From Phorcus lineatus (taxonomy: Eukaryota; Mollusca; Gastropoda; Trochida; Trochidae): a stretch of DNA of 64,000 bases. The stretch covers positions 79,005,022 through 79,069,021 of the forward strand of contig OV121081.1 in assembly GCA_921293015.1 (NCBI GenBank). Reading direction: 5' to 3'. The notes below the pieces were generated by a model that searched no databases, had not been told where the DNA came from, and worked only from the letters and a program-made list of their open reading frames with translations. Below, in pieces: positions 8,357-23,500 of the stretch (position 1 is the first letter of the stretch; each line of letters starts with the position of its first letter). The position numbers were made by a program, and so were the translations under genes.

Positions 8357-10925
8357 TTTATTCCTGAGCATGTGAGTATGTTATTCATAATATGGATTAA
8401 GGAGTTATAAGTACTCTGATGAATTGAGTCCAATACAGACAGGTTATGTGCACCATTAGATATATTTGTAACAAAAAAACCAGTTAAATTACAAAAGCAA
8501 GAGTTATTTTGCCAGGAACCCCAGACCCTATCACAGAGAAACACATGGAAACAGGGAGTAATGAATAAATGAGTATCATATCACTGGCTAAACAATATTT
8601 CATTTATAACAACTCTTAACAGTTTTAGATGTAATTGTTATAATTACAAAGGAATTGAAGTTCACAGAGAAGCTATTACAATAAACTGAGCTTTTACATA
8701 TCAGCTTATACACAGAACTATGTTCTAAGCATTTCCTTTGGTAACATTAATTTGTTATCCCCAAAACCATAACAGTTCTTAAAAATTATTGTCCTTACTT
8801 TGACTATGGACTTTATCATTGCTTGCAATAGAAATAAACTTTTATGAATTTTATGATCTTTGGAATAAAAATAAATAGGATGTAATCAAAAACATTTTCC
8901 TATCATGTGTTGCAACAAGGGTTCTAATCCACCTAAACAATCCTCTTACATAATTTCATTGACAAAAAATTATATATTAAAAAAGTTATTACAATAGATG
9001 GTGGACTTCAGATAATAAACTTTCACAAACTAAAGGAGGTATATCTATCTCTTTAAAAAAACCGAGACATTGGTGAATGTGTGACGAAAGATTGTCAGTT
9101 GCTGCAGTGCACGGTGATACTGCGTTGTTTGATTGGGTGTTGGACAACAGTTACCTTATCATTGCCTAGCTAGCTGGTGTGGCCGGAAGCCCCTGTCTCT
9201 TTCACAACAACTACAACATGGACACTTAACTTACACATAGCGACACTGAAAAACTAGAAATTACTAAAATATCACTCAATCACTAGTTCACCAGTTGGAA
9301 AACTCATTAAATACTCTGATGATTCTAGTATGACTTCTTTTGTAAAGATGTTTTGAGGGACCATGAAAAACCATGAATTCTTTGATTTGATTAGCACCAT
9401 TGTAAATGACGAAATAAAGAAACTGTCCAAAAATGTTGACAAGCCCACTACAAGGACCAAAATAAATGACACATTTATAGAATTTCAATTTCTTCATGTC
9501 AACTTTTCATGAACTTTTGTGAAAGACTTTCCAACGTAACCTATTTTAACCGCATTAAGTTCAAATTATGGGGACAATTTCAGTAGACTCTTTTGGCATA
9601 ATGATCACCTTGGAGTTACATCGAGAAAATGAACATTTCTTTTTCATAACTGTAACAAAGTTTTATTTAACTTGAACACATTTATTGACTATTGAAAAGA
9701 AATAAGACTTCATTGCACCAAATAAACACTATTCCTACAGCAAGGCAAGAATCATAGTTCCAGAGTGCTTAAAGACATCGGTAACTTTAATCCTCTTAAG
9801 GAAATACACTTGTCACTATATGTATATCAATACAACTTTGATAGCCATTTTCAGAGATAGCTAAACATTAAAAATTTGAGGAAATAAGAAAAATGAAACA
9901 GCAAAACTATAAGCATCATTCATTAGTAAGTGACAAGTTGATGAATCAATGCAGACTTTGAAAATCTTCTAAATTATGGACCTGTATATGCAAAACTTAT
10001 GGCAGTCAGTATACTTCAAATTCTATCACCAAAATACACACAATATATAGGAGCATGGAATGGGATGAGCTAAAATCACAGACAAAATAAAGTAACAAAA
10101 CACATCCAGGTTTATAGCTGTGTATATCCTAAAACGTATACAATAAATATATCACAGAATCAGCTACCTACCAGTTTAAAAGGTGACTCCACAGTTCAAA
10201 TTATATGGTGAGTACCAGTGAGAGAAGAAATATATTTTCTAGGATAGAAACATCAAACTGAGATTACCTATGAGTACACTTGTGAAACAAAGCGACACAG
10301 GACGGAATGAGAAGAGACTTATTGGTCGACAAAACTTGACATCGTTCGTAATGACTTAAAACAATCAAGCGGAGGTGGAATGAATTCAGCTACTTTCTCC
10401 TTTCAACAATAAACATAAAACCTTTGGTAATTTTGTTTGGATTTTGTAAAATGTAATGGACAAACTACATCTTTAACTAACAATACAAATCCATTTTATG
10501 AACCATACAAAGGACACAAATTCTACCTCGACACTTACAATTTTGATTTGGTGAAAGCAACGTTTTGGCAATGAGTCTGAGGATAAAAAGCAAAATGCAC
10601 CATCATTTATGTAAAAGATTTGTAACAATGAAGGAGAAAACATTGTACTGGCAAATCAAAGAAATGGAATGAAAATGAGTTAAAATTGTATCACAAGAGG
10701 AAGTTGATCCTGAATCAAAAAAGCAATTCTTATAGCTATCAATGGTCATCAAGCACAGTGATCTTGCAGGATTGTTGAACCTTAACCCTAATTAATCTTC
10801 ATGAAGATAATGACATTATCTGATGACAAAAGCAAGAAAAACAGCAGTAATCAAAATAAGAAAAGTTGATTATCATAATACACAGAAGAAGCTAAATCTC
10901 TGAAATTCATTATTACAAGTTTAAG
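8357..10925 (-). other. Candidate 3' UTR / downstream region of the coiled-coil gene
   Basis: No convincing ORF occurs between the stop codon at 10926 and the SINE at 8215. The minus strand has AATAAA signals at about 9662-9667 and 8357-8362 (read as tttatt on plus), either of which could end the transcript. The DNA is AT-rich and unremarkable. UTR length cannot be settled from sequence alone. Confidence 0.35.
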
Positions 10926-11241
10926 CTACTGAGGATCCTTTCTAGGAGTGACATTTCCGCTGCCGCCTCCAGTGAAGTTTCCTGATGAGTTGAGGAAGGT
11001 GAGGTACATGGGGCTGGTGGATCCGAAGGAGATGTCACTCATCTGGGATGCTGTGTCCGGGGACTGGCTGCGGTCCAACACTCCTAGACTGGCGTTGAGG
11101 GAGTTGGTGTTGTAGTCCCGTGTTGGGTTCAGGTTGCGAAACGTCCCATCACGGTACGAGCCAGAGGACAGCACGGCATTTGCTCGAGATTGGGAGCGAG
11201 CAATGAGTTCGTTGATCTCCTCACTTCTGTTCTTCTGTCTC
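10926..11241 (-). CDS. Coiled-coil gene, exon 40 (C-terminal tail)
   Basis: Acceptor attttttcag precedes this exon. It finishes the rod with RQKNRSEEINELIARSQSRA and continues into a flexible tail with RSQSPDTASQMSD, SFGSTSPMYLTFLNSSG and a Gly-rich stretch, ending TPRKDPQ and TAG. The SP/TP sites suggest phosphoregulation. There are no localisation motifs that I can name. Confidence 0.9.
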
Positions 11242-11553
11242 CTGAAAAAATAGGGATAGTTTGGGATCATAATGATGCATTTCCAAGTCACTGGGTCATG
11301 TTCCAATGCAAATCACATGAAATTCAAATTGCAGTGAAACATTAAATTGCCTGAAAGATAGACAAACCAAGAAAGGCAGGCAGTAAATATATTCAATGTA
11401 AATACTGAGAATGTTTGTGAAATGACTATATACAGTACCCTCAAAAAAGAAAGAAAATGATAAAAAAAATTAAAAAAGAAAGACAGAGTTATGAGACATC
11501 TTTAACCTTAAATGATAGAGAAACATTTGAATATGTCTAAGGATAGAGAGAGT

Positions 11554-11587
<34 letters not shown>

Positions 11588-14500
11588 TGCATACTTGTCT
11601 GGAGACTGACTCTTCCTCCTCATGAGAAGCAGCTGTTGGCGGAGACCAGCATTGTCCTCCTCCAGGGCCTTCACTGAGGTCTTTGTTATCTGATGCAGAG
11701 CTCGCTCGGTGCTGAGGTCTGAATCCAACTTGCTGATCTGCTTCTTGTAGCTGTTGGCCAGTTTGATCTCCCGATCCCGCACCTCCTTGTTTGTCAGCTG
11801 CTGACCCTCCATGTGCTCATGCATCTCCCGACTCAACCCCTGCAGCACCCGGTTCATCTCATGCCTGGCATGCCAACCACATAGTAAACACTTCAGTTCG
11901 GGGATAATTATTTCTATTACATAGTGCTCAGACAGATGTATATTTGACTACCAATGTCATATTATGTTTATATCAACTTCTAAATCTGATAAAATAATAA
12001 TAATAATTAGATCTTTACTTCAAAACATTTTGAAATGCATTCAATGGAGATTACTGTTAATTTCACGAGAAAATCCCAGTTGATTCAATGACCAATCTTC
12101 CCCAAACTGGCTGAGAAAGTAGCCAGTGTTATAAAGACAATTAAAATCGAACGAGAGCAAGCCTCACCACATGTTCTTAGTGTCCTTGTCTCCAGACTCC
12201 TCAGCCCTCTTAGCAAGGAAGACACGGAGTTGTTTAAGCTCCTCCTCTTGGGCGGAGAATCGAGTGTTGAGGTCGGCCTGCAGCTGCTCTTCCATCTTGA
12301 ATGACTCCTGGGCCTGCTTCAGCTGTGAGGAGTTGTTCCGTACAGAGTCCTCCAGGTGCAGGATGTCCTCCTGGAGCTGCCACACACAGTACCATTTGAG
12401 GGATACAGACATTATATAGTGCCAATATTTCATAATTAGGCAGGGTTTTGAGAGACAATTTATAAACAATATTGAAAAATGAGCTGTTATTTGATGTGGG
12501 GTTTAACACCGCTTTCAACTAGAATACTTCACTTATATCACAACTGCTAGTATAATTGCAGTGAGAAAGCCGGCCAAGCTGTTTCAGCTATGCATTTGGT
12601 GAAGCATCAGCTGGAGCACGCAAACCGTGGGTGGTGCTGCAATCAAATTCAGTGTAGCAATGCACCCAAACCAAACTGCACGTAGAACAGTTCTTTAATT
12701 CTGACAAAGATGCCTAGCCCCTTGCAGGATTCCAACCCCAGATCTCTTGGTCCTAAGCTGAACGTGCTAACTGCCCCAATTGATTATTGAACAAACCTTT
12801 GACCTCTATCTATTGCACAGGTAGGAATATTTTAACTGAGTAATGAGATTTAGACTCCGAGTCATTGTTTAGAGACTGCAACAAAATAATTCATAAATGG
12901 GGAAATTAGGGAAATTATCTGTTTTATGTTTTTTGAGGATGGACAATCCACAACAATATTCTAGAATTAACATATCTTTGAAGTCCAATGAAAGCTAGGT
13001 ACAGACCAGAGCTCAGGTAAGAACATCTTTTGATAATGATAACATCTTATATTGTAGATGGTCAAGACAAAATGATAAGAATGATAAAGCAAGGATTGAT
13101 TCCTGCTTAAAGCTAAATGCATAATAAAAACAGATGAAACTGAAAATAAACTTGTGAGAGGCCCATAGAAAACACACAGCTAAAGAACCAAACCTTGAGG
13201 TTTTCCTTGTTCTTGATGGCCACCTGTTCACGAGTCTGCTCCAGACAGACCGACAGCTGCTGGGCCTCCTGGGACAGTTTTGTCCTCTCAGTCTCGCTGC
13301 TCTCCCTGACACCAAAAAAAAGATTAAATGATGACAATAGTACCTCTATTAAGAACATTGATCCATGCAGCCTGCATGCTCAAAATGCTGGGCAACATCT
13401 CAATCCTTGTCAACATATAAGCAACTCTCCCTGAGAAGAATACAACTGATCACCTGTCAAACTTGACAAATATCAAATTCATGCACCCAGCCTACAATAT
13501 CAAATAGTGTCTGTATGACAGATGTAAACTTTGAACCAAGTCATTTATCAATGTGACAAATTTCTTTTTAATAATGTGAATGCAGACGGACTGTTTAATT
13601 TTTGTTGTTCTGTAATGTTTATGTACTCACAGTTGTTGCTTGAGCTCTAGATTGGCCTTCCTGTACTTGCCAGCGAGTTGATGCTTCTGATTCTCCAGCA
13701 ACTGTTGCAGCTTCCCAACTTCACTCTGCAACACACGTCCAGGACCTCACATCATGTTCTAGATTTCATTCTCTCCACTCTCTACCATTATATTATGCAT
13801 TTCAAAAGCTTACACAAAAGAGAAAAAATGATTTTCTATTTGAAAGCTACCTGTAGTATCTCCACTTGTTCCTGTTTGGCCCGAGCAGTGGTCCGGTTGC
13901 CATGGGTGACAGCCTCTAAATCCTGAACCTTACCAGTTAAGGTCATCACTCTCTCGCGCTCAACCCTCAGCTCTGATTCGCGACTCACAACTGTGGACTG
14001 AAGCTCTGCTAGTCTCTCCTCCAGAGCTTCCTGGAAGTGGTAGCAGTCTCATTAGTACATTCAGACTCATTTCACGCAACATTACTTATTTAATACTTTA
14101 TTTATAGCTGTAAGATATCTTTCAAAAAGCAAAATTGGATGGCAGTTGCACAAAGGAAGATTCAAAGTCTAATCTTACAACAACATACTTTCCTAAGCAG
14201 CTTACAATGTTCAGAAGCTTTTCTTCATCGTTTAGATTGTTTGCAACAAGCAAAAAAATTGACATTTAAAAAATTGCTCTCAGAGATAGAACCTATTCCA
14301 AAAAGACCAAAGGAACAATGACATCCAGCACTAACCTTCTTCTTACGCATGCTGTCAAGATGGTTCTGGTCGGACTGAGTGCGTTGCTCAAGAAGTTTGC
14401 GAGCAATGACCTCCTCAGAGAGCTGTCTACGCACATCCTCCAAAGACTTCTCCAGGCTCTTTGTCTCCTTGACGGCCTGGTCTCGAGCCTCGCTCACTGT

Positions 14501-17500
14501 CTGCAGGTTTAGCTCAACTGACCGCAACTTGGCCTCCGTCTGCATGATCATGAACAAGAAAGATTTGCTTTGATTATCTTCTTAACAGCTAATGCAATAA
14601 TTTCCTGGGTAGCTTTGGTTACGGTAGCTCCCTGGTCAGACATTATGGCCTAAAAAGCTTTGATTTGATATTATCTGATTTTGAGGCTTATTCCTCGCCG
14701 ATGTAACATACTGCAGTGTTATATTCATACAGCAATATTAAACTAGTGTAATACCGCTGCATGTATGACGTCATATTGTGTGATTATGATGTCACAATGT
14801 TGGCACTGCCGTCACTATGGCGGCTAAGTCGCAGAAATGTTTTGTTGAGTTCACTTTCAGCAATCATGGTTGATTACTGAGGTCAGGTAATAAACAGAAA
14901 ACTAAACTTCCTTCCATTTCGTACTATTTTTATCAAACTTGTTAATGATTTTGCATCAAACTCACTTTCGCTCGTTTTATACTTAATCATTAAGTCATTT
15001 AATATAAACATTATTAAATGGAAGGGTTTTAGTATCCTCTATTTATGATATGAGATGGATGAGTGTAATACTGGTTGAGCGCCCCACCTGGTTGAGAGCC
15101 TCGCGATGGTGAGCCCTCTCTCCATCCTGCTGGTTGCGCAGGTTGTCCAGCTCTAGCTTGAGGTGCATCATCTGACCACGGCTTGAGTCTGTCTGGGTCT
15201 GCAGCTGCTCCTGGGCGCTCATGTAGTTCATCTGAACTGTCGACAGCTTCTCCTGAAGCAAGAGTTGACATAGATAACAGTGACAAACGGAATGTATAAC
15301 TTTAGTTGTACTATCTAAGAGACATGCTTTTCTGAAGTTCTTTATTTGCCCATGATCATTGAATATCAAAAGTGTAAGAAATAAAACCTTTTGATGATCA
15401 ATAACCTGAAAACTTTTGATTTGGGCTAGTTGATTTAGATAAAGTAACTGGGCTATGTTAATGCTCATCAACTGAAGTCAATACCATTTGGAATCCTTTG
15501 ACTAAGCTGTCAATTTGCAATGTTCAAGTGTGATTGTGGAGTTGTAGAAATATAAAATAATGTTAAGATCTCATGAGGTGAGAAATGATGTAGATTGGTA
15601 TCTAAGCATGAAGACAGTGTGTGTATGTGAGAGTCTGACCTGCAGACAGGCGTTGGTAGCCTTGAGACTGAGCATCTCCGAGTGGGAGGAGTCCAGTAGC
15701 AGTTTGCTCTCCATCAGGGACGCCTCCATCTTCTCAAGCTTCAGCTCAAGGTTCTTCTTCTCTCTACGACACAGCAGAGTGTTTCATTAAAATTTCATTA
15801 TTAATAAGAAAGGATTTGGTTTATCTAACTTAGTGAAACCCCTTCCTATGTAGTGTCCTGACAGGTAATATTGAAACGCAAATGGATATAAACAGAAAAA
15901 ACAGCATATGCCAGTAGACACACTGCTTACGTGTATACTAAATCTTCCCGGATCTGGTATCAAATTATTCCTGGCGACATCTGTATTGTGTAAACACTTT
16001 ACAAGCAACTCTCTCCTATTCATTAACTCATTAACGCCGAGAGCCGCGTATATGCGTCAAAATAATGAGATCCCCACAGCGAGAGCCGCATATAAGCGTC
16101 CGTTAATTAGTAGTTTCTCACAGCGAGAGACGCTTATGTGCGTTAATTGAAAGCACCTACTATTCAGCGAGAGCCGCGTATGTGCGTCCGTCTTATAGTA
16201 TAACAATGAACTTATTTTTAAAATCAGTTTAGCATCCATTAATGTAGATAACAGTATCGTAAATAAGATGCTATCTTCAGGAAAGCAATAAGAAATTAAA
16301 ATCGTTGCTCTTTGTGCAAAAATATACTATGTTTGGTAAAAGAAAACATTTTGAATACAGTATGTTGATCTTGGAAGGGAAAATAAATACTTTAAAAAGA
16401 AGGTTTATTAATTCAGATGAAATGATTGGAGTCTTTGTGAAGTTACCAATTTTGAAAGATTGTTAGATATATTTTATTTGTAAAACGCTTTGAATTCATA
16501 TATCTAAGACGATATTATAAACATTTATGTAGATGTATTCATAAATCATTTGTTAAGAATTTGAGGCTATTGAAAGTGACACTTTGATTTTACCTTTACT
16601 TCTTGAATGCATCACTTTGGGAATGTCACGTCATGAACTAGCAATTTGATAATTGCATGTAATTAATATTTTGAACGCCAGTGTTGTTCTACTTCGAATA
16701 CTATTATTAATATAAGAGTTTGTCCGAATATTACTTTACGAAACTAGCTGAGCGCATCCTGTATCAAGCACGGTCAGTAGCGGTCCTGTAACAATAATAG
16801 TTTTAGCATGTACATGTTTTTTTTAAAAAGTTGACAACGGAATAGATCACTTGGTCAATATTAATAATCATTACATTCGTTGATGTTACGTGCTATCTCT
16901 TAAATCGGGATATCATTTCCATAAATTCTTAATTATTATTCAGATGGTTGAAGATTGACAAATGCTTATAATGATATTTGGTTATGTATATACTAAATAT
17001 ATATTATAATATGTAAGTGTGTGTCTGTGTATATTATTTGCGGTTAAGTTTGCTGTTTAAGTACTGTTGTTTAGGTACAAGTAAGAGAAATTGTCTCTCA
17101 TAGCATTTTGACCAATATAAAAGGTGCGATATCTAATGCAGTTTACATGTCAATTTTATTTGGTGAGACAATGAAAACAATTTCACTATCTCTCTCTCTC
17201 TTTGAGTATGTTTATGAATTGAAATCGGACAAAGCGCAAAGCATAAACTCAATGGTGAAATATCACATGTTATATTCCTGTAAAGTATCAATATACAGCA
17301 CCTGCATCTATCTTCATGAAACTATAAAACAATCAAGACTTTATGGCACAAGGCTAGACAGTTTCCGTTCAAAAGCTGTCGCGAAAAGAGCGGTGCTCGA
17401 GCTAATTGGTCTCGCTACAGCGAGCAGCGTCTGTGGTCAGTGGCCCAGGCGTTGAGCCGTGAAGCTGCCTCGGCGTTAATGAGTTAATGGACATATGATT

Positions 17501-20500
17501 TTTGCCTTTTTAAACTGTCTTCAAAAGGAGATATAAAATGTCTAAGATCAAGCATTATAGATATAGATACAATGAATTTTGCAACTACATCATTAACAAA
17601 TGACTTCACAATGCTTTGAAAATCTTGACATTTGAAGTTACAATGTTATGATGTCACAGGGCTGATGATGTCACGTAATCTCACAGAGATCAATGCCCAA
17701 AAAGTATTAACCCAGTTTCATGTTTAGATATGAATTTACTTTTATAAGTAACTTATGAAATTTTTGAGGAAATCCATTCCAACCCTAATGTATTCTGGTA
17801 TGAAGTATACACTGCTAGATGGAGGTAAATAACGTCCTCCGCATGCCCTAGTCATCTGTAGACACTTGGCTCAAATTCTCTCAATCTTCTGTTTAGAGAC
17901 TATAGTTGATACAAACATGACCAATGACCCTATGGCTCTGATCATAAGGCTGGTACCTAATGGTCTCCTCCAGCTCTGTGAAAGTATGCCCAAGCGCCTT
18001 CAGTTGCAGGTCCTTTTGGTGGAGCATTTCGTTGAGCTCATTCACCTCCTCCCTGCAGTAACAAGTAAACACAGCATATCACAAAAGCATGAAGATGACA
18101 TATCAGTTCTAGTCCTGATAGTATACCTGTTGGTAATTGTACATAATCAATGAGAAAAGAAAAGAGACTACAAACAATTACTAGAAAGAATATTCGTCTT
18201 TGACCTTGCCTTATAAATTTTCTTTTTTGCTCTGTTCTCCAGAGCATTTCCAGAACAACATGTTGAAAAGACTCACTTTGCTGCCCCCAGCTCACGGTCC
18301 ATGGCCTGTTTCTCCTGGTCCAGTCCTGACCTCTGGAGGACAGCCTCCCGTCTCACTGAGTCCACCCGTCTTTCGTGCTTATCGACCAGGTCTGACACCA
18401 TCTTCTCCTTCTCCCCTAGCTGGCGGCACACGTCCTGGTAGTCTGGTGAACACAAAATATACCTTTTTCTTTATCTTAGATATGAACTACTACTGTTCAA
18501 CCACAAACTCAGTCTATCTTATTCATTTTGTCAAAGTTGATCATTTGTGCAGATGACTCATCAAGATAATGCAAAGCTTTAAATGTGACATACTTGACTG
18601 TATGATCCTGTAAGGTGATGTACATACCATGGAAGATGGTAGTTTTCTCCTTGTTTGCCTGTTCTAGGTTGGCCTGAAGAACGAGACACTGTCCCCGCTG
18701 ACTGTCAAGACTCTTCTGCAGCGAGTTGATCTGCTCCTTTAGACTGGCCTCTGTGCTCTCCGCACTAGACAGCTCCCCCTGGTGGTGGAAACAGATTTGT
18801 ACAGGGGAGGGCAGATATGGGGAGCAGCAGGACATCAAGGCCTCATAAGCTGACGAGCAGTGTGTAGATGCCGTTAGTTTTATAAGATGATGCCACATAA
18901 ATATAAAATTAGTTCAATTTGTGAAACACTTTGTCAGCATAATGAGAAAAACACAAATGTTGACTTTTATTATCCATCATCATGTTTATAATGATAAGTT
19001 GACTTTCTAGTTTAGACATACACAACAATTTTTTCAATGATTCTTGGTGCTTGGTTGAATTGTGGCCAATAAAATAAAAACAAAATGTGTCAAAAATAAA
19101 AGTATCTCAACCTTTGAATACCTTTGATTAAAATTTTGGTGATTGTAAATATTCCACTTGAGATAGTGGAAGCAATGTTTGCTAGAATCTAAACAACGAT
19201 CTAGATTTACTAGTTTCAATTTCTGGTCAAGTCTAACACTGTGAATCAATCTTTTCAAGACCTAGTTTTCTAATCATCAAGTGAATGAGCCACTAATTTG
19301 TCAAAATAGCAGGGGCTCCAAAAATGGTTTAAAAAGGTGAGTTTCATCACTGAAAGGTTCAACACATATTAGCACAAACCCTGAGTTGTTTGAGGTTTTC
19401 TCGCTCAATGTCGAGGTTGTTGAGGAGAAGCGACTGTTCGCGCTGTAGAGAGTCAAGCTTCTGCTGTGTGCTGGTCAGATCAGTCTTCTTCTGATTGTGG
19501 CTGTTCTTCTCATTCAAAAGCTGAAACAGGGGCAGTACAATGTACAACAATACACCACATGGGCAAAAATGAGACACTAAGACACCAAATGGGCTGTAAA
19601 CAACAATACACAATATGGGCAGTGTACAATGAACAACTATTCACCTCATTGGCAAACAATGAGACAATGATACACCAAAAGAGCAAGCTATGAGACAATA
19701 ATACACCACATGGGCAGTACAAAGTAAATACACAACATGAGCAGTACAATGTACAACAATACAACACATGGACTGTACAATGTAAAACAATATTCTACAT
19801 GGGCAGTATCATGTACAACAATACTCTAAATGGACAGTCCAGTGTACAACAATACTCTACATGGGCAGTACAGTGTACAACAATACACCACATGGACAGT
19901 ACAGTGTACACAAATCCTCTACATTAGCAATAAAGTTTACAACAATACACCACATGGGCAGTAGAATGAGCAACAATAAATAAAATGAGCAATAAAGTTT
20001 GTAAGTTCAAACTTTTCCTGAGATACATATTACTTGCTGCCAGATTTTGTAGCCTTAGTGTTAAGTTTCACTTACACTCTGAAAGCACTTTGAGTATGGA
20101 AACATGTTCTTGGAACCACAACTTCCCAACTAAATGTATAATTGGTACAAAGCACAATACAAGAAATCGAGAAAACAGTAAACATCTCCATGGTTGCACC
20201 AACACATTTCAGGTATGATTTGTGCTGGCAGACATGTAAGCTAATCAACAACCAAACTCAGATAACCTACCGATGAACGCTCCATTTCAAGCCTGCTTTC
20301 GAGTGTGGAGTTGATGCTAGTAAGGCTGACAACCTCCTCACGTGCCTTCTCCAGTTTCTGTCTTAGCTGCTGGTTTTCTGTCTCTGCATATGTGCGCTCT
20401 TTCTGGGCCTGTCTGAGGTCTGTCTCAAGACTGGCGATGTCTCCTTCCCGTTGATGTAGCTCTAACGCTGTGCTCCGCTTACATGTCTCAGATTTCTCCA

Positions 20501-23500
20501 TCTGTAGCAGAGTTTGGCATTCAAAGTTTAACTACCAAGTTTTAAAAACATGTGCCAAGACAGTTAATTTGATCAAGAAGCCGATTCATATAGGTGTTCC
20601 AGTTAATATGGATCCTAAAGTCATTCATCAAATGGAACATCTTTTGACAGAGCTACTCATGGAAAGGTACAATGAGAATTCCATTATTTCAAGCCTATGT
20701 ATGTCATTGACAACTTGCTAAAACCTCAACCCACTGACCTTCTTGATGACCTCTGAGACTTCTGCATTCCTGCGCTGGGTGTAGTCCTTCTCCCGCTCCA
20801 AGTCACGCCCTAGCTTCAGGTTCTCCTGCTGTAGAGAAGTCTTTTCCCTAACCAGACACACGTTCAGTTCTGAAGTCACCGCATTCTCCTTCATCTGTGC
20901 AGACATGCAGACAAAACACTGTGTAACTGTGTATTACTATGGCAGCTCTTTAAAATAACTATCATTTCAATTTCCAAGCATATACATTTGCAAAGTGATT
21001 CATAGGCAGTTGTTTAATAACTCAAAAAAATGTGATATGTTTCTCAAGATTCAGGACTTTGTTGGTTTTTCATATATGAACTTACAGTTTTCTTACACAT
21101 AATTCATATTGTCCTTAGATTAGCAGATGAAGTCTAAATAGTTTTTGTAAGTCCTGGTTACCTTGACGATGAGCTGCTGACTAAGTCGGTGTATGTCATC
21201 CTTGTTATACTGGTTTTCCTGTTTCAGCAGTTCTGCTCTTCGATGCAGGAACCCAGTCTCCATTTGCTGCCGGCTGCCGGGAAACAGGATAAAAATTACA
21301 CAGTTTTCAATAAGATCACATGCTGAAGTCTTCAAACATGTCAACAAGGTAGATATCTAAACTTATCTAACATAAATTTTAAAAATGACCCTTTCTGATG
21401 ACTTTACTTAGGAAATGGCTGAAGACAACATACCTGAGTCTACTGTTGAGAGTGTCAGCTTCCTTCTCCTTCCCATCCAGCAGTAGACGCAACGACCTCA
21501 ACTCAGACAGCATCTGCCCAATGTTTATTAAAGTTACTCTCTCAATACTTAAAAACTCGAACAAACCTGCAGAGGTTTCAGATTCTTTGAAGAGGATCCT
21601 CCTTGGGGTACTATTGCATAAAATCTGTTTATTTTTGCTATATGACAGGTTGTGACTATTTTTAGAATAAAAAATATACAAAAACCACATTAAAAACGTG
21701 TTTCTCATATATGACCACCCTAACAGAGCCCCAAACCCTAGCGGTTGCCATAGCACCAAGGGCAGTAACTCTATTCTCACCACTTATCAATCTAGCATAC
21801 CAGACAGAATAAGGGGAGGTGGGTGGCCCTACCCCAAGGAGGATCCTCTTCAAAGAATCTGAAACCTCTGCAGGTTTGTTCGATTCTTTTTCAGAAGGGA
21901 TCCTCCTTGGGGTACTATTGCATAAAAACAGACTCCCAGAGATCAATATCCTCGAAGTGGTATTCTGTCTGCAACACACATCGTACAAGGAATATAATCA
22001 GAAACACTCACCACATCACGTGACTTGTCACATCGTAGCTCTTGAGAGCGCAGTGATGACCTGGGAATCTACTGATTAGGGCTAAAGACGCCCAAATACA
22101 GACTTTAAGCCAAATACCCGCCCCCCCCCCCCCCCCCTTTCTTTCAAAAGAAGGGACTAGGGACGTTCTTTTAAGTCTAGTAATTAACCCCAGCGCAGAA
22201 TCACCCACCGGGTGTCTTCCGCCAGAGCCCAAAAAATGCAGTGTTGTTAAAATTAGTACGTTAGTACCACAACCAACATGATCATCGTAACCCATAAAAA
22301 CTCAATCAGTTAGAGGGTGTACGACTCTGCCCACTGGAGAGAACCACCTTGCCAAACCGAGCACGCTCACTTGAGTGCTTGTCAAGCTGATAATGTCTGA
22401 TGAACGTGCTAGGCCGACTCCAGACAGCTGCGGAGCAGATCTCTTCAATGGGCAGTGCCGCAGTATACGCCTTAGAGGTCGCTACCGCCCTGACCGAATG
22501 AGCTTTTAAACCTTCAGGGGGCTGTAACCCCTTATGGATGTAGCCCAGACAAATTGCCGAAACGATCCATCTGGAGATGGTCTGTTTCGTAGCTGCGAGA
22601 CCGGCTTTATTGCCGCCATAGCAACAGAACAATTGCTTATCCTTACGGATTTCCTTTGTTCTCTTAAGATATTGTTTGAGGGTGCGACGCACATCAAGGA
22701 TGTGGGGCTGCGCCGACCTCGCCCCCGACGCTGCCGGCTGAAGCATCGCCGGTAGCTCAATAGGGGCCGACACATGGAATGAATGATCCACCTTCGGTCG
22801 GTACGAGTCAGGCAGTCTAATGCTGACTCTGTCCTTATGAAAGACAGTCAGCTCGGGATCCGAGGACATTGCGTGAATATCCCCTACCCGCCTGCCTGAC
22901 GTAACCGCCACCAAGAAAGCCGTCTTCCATGTGAGCAACTGCAGTGAAACTGTACTAAGGTCTCTAAAGGACGGACCTGACAGCCAATCAAGCACTTTTG
23001 CTAGTTCCCAAGTAGGGCTGATCCTCCGCACCGGCGGTCGGATCCTGTCCACACCTGCTATGAAACGCTGGACCATCGGATGACTACCCAACAGGGCTCC
23101 ATCCACCGGTATGTGGAATGCGGCAATGGCCGTCGAGTACCCCCTGACCGTCGAGGTGGCTAAGCCATCGTCCAGTCTGGACTGTAAAAACTCGAGTACC
23201 GGCACTAAACCCGCAGAAAAGGGATCGAGTAGCCCTCTATTGCCACACCAGCGCGCATAGCAGGCCCATCTATCCTCGTATTGAACGTTCGTTGAATCCC
23301 TCCTCGAAGCCAGTATTGTGTCTGCAACTCGTGCAGGAATACCGCTCTCCTGGAGGCGATTCCGGACAGAGGCCAAGCCACCCACTGAACCCTGGGGTTC
23401 GGGTGTGGCGCCCCCTCCTGCGTCAGCAGATCTGGCAGACATGGTAACAGTAAAGGAGGCTGTACCAGATATCTGAGAACCGACGGGAACCAACTCTGGG

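Noticed and set aside
8114-8544. Overlapping minus-strand ORFs of 85-89 codons
   Set aside because: No domain; one overlaps a SINE copy, and they are more likely 3' UTR or downstream noise of the coiled-coil gene.
17108-17455. 115-codon ORF as a transposase
   Set aside because: No DDE motif or other recognisable transposase segment is visible, and it runs into the subterminal repeats of the TTAA-flanked element.
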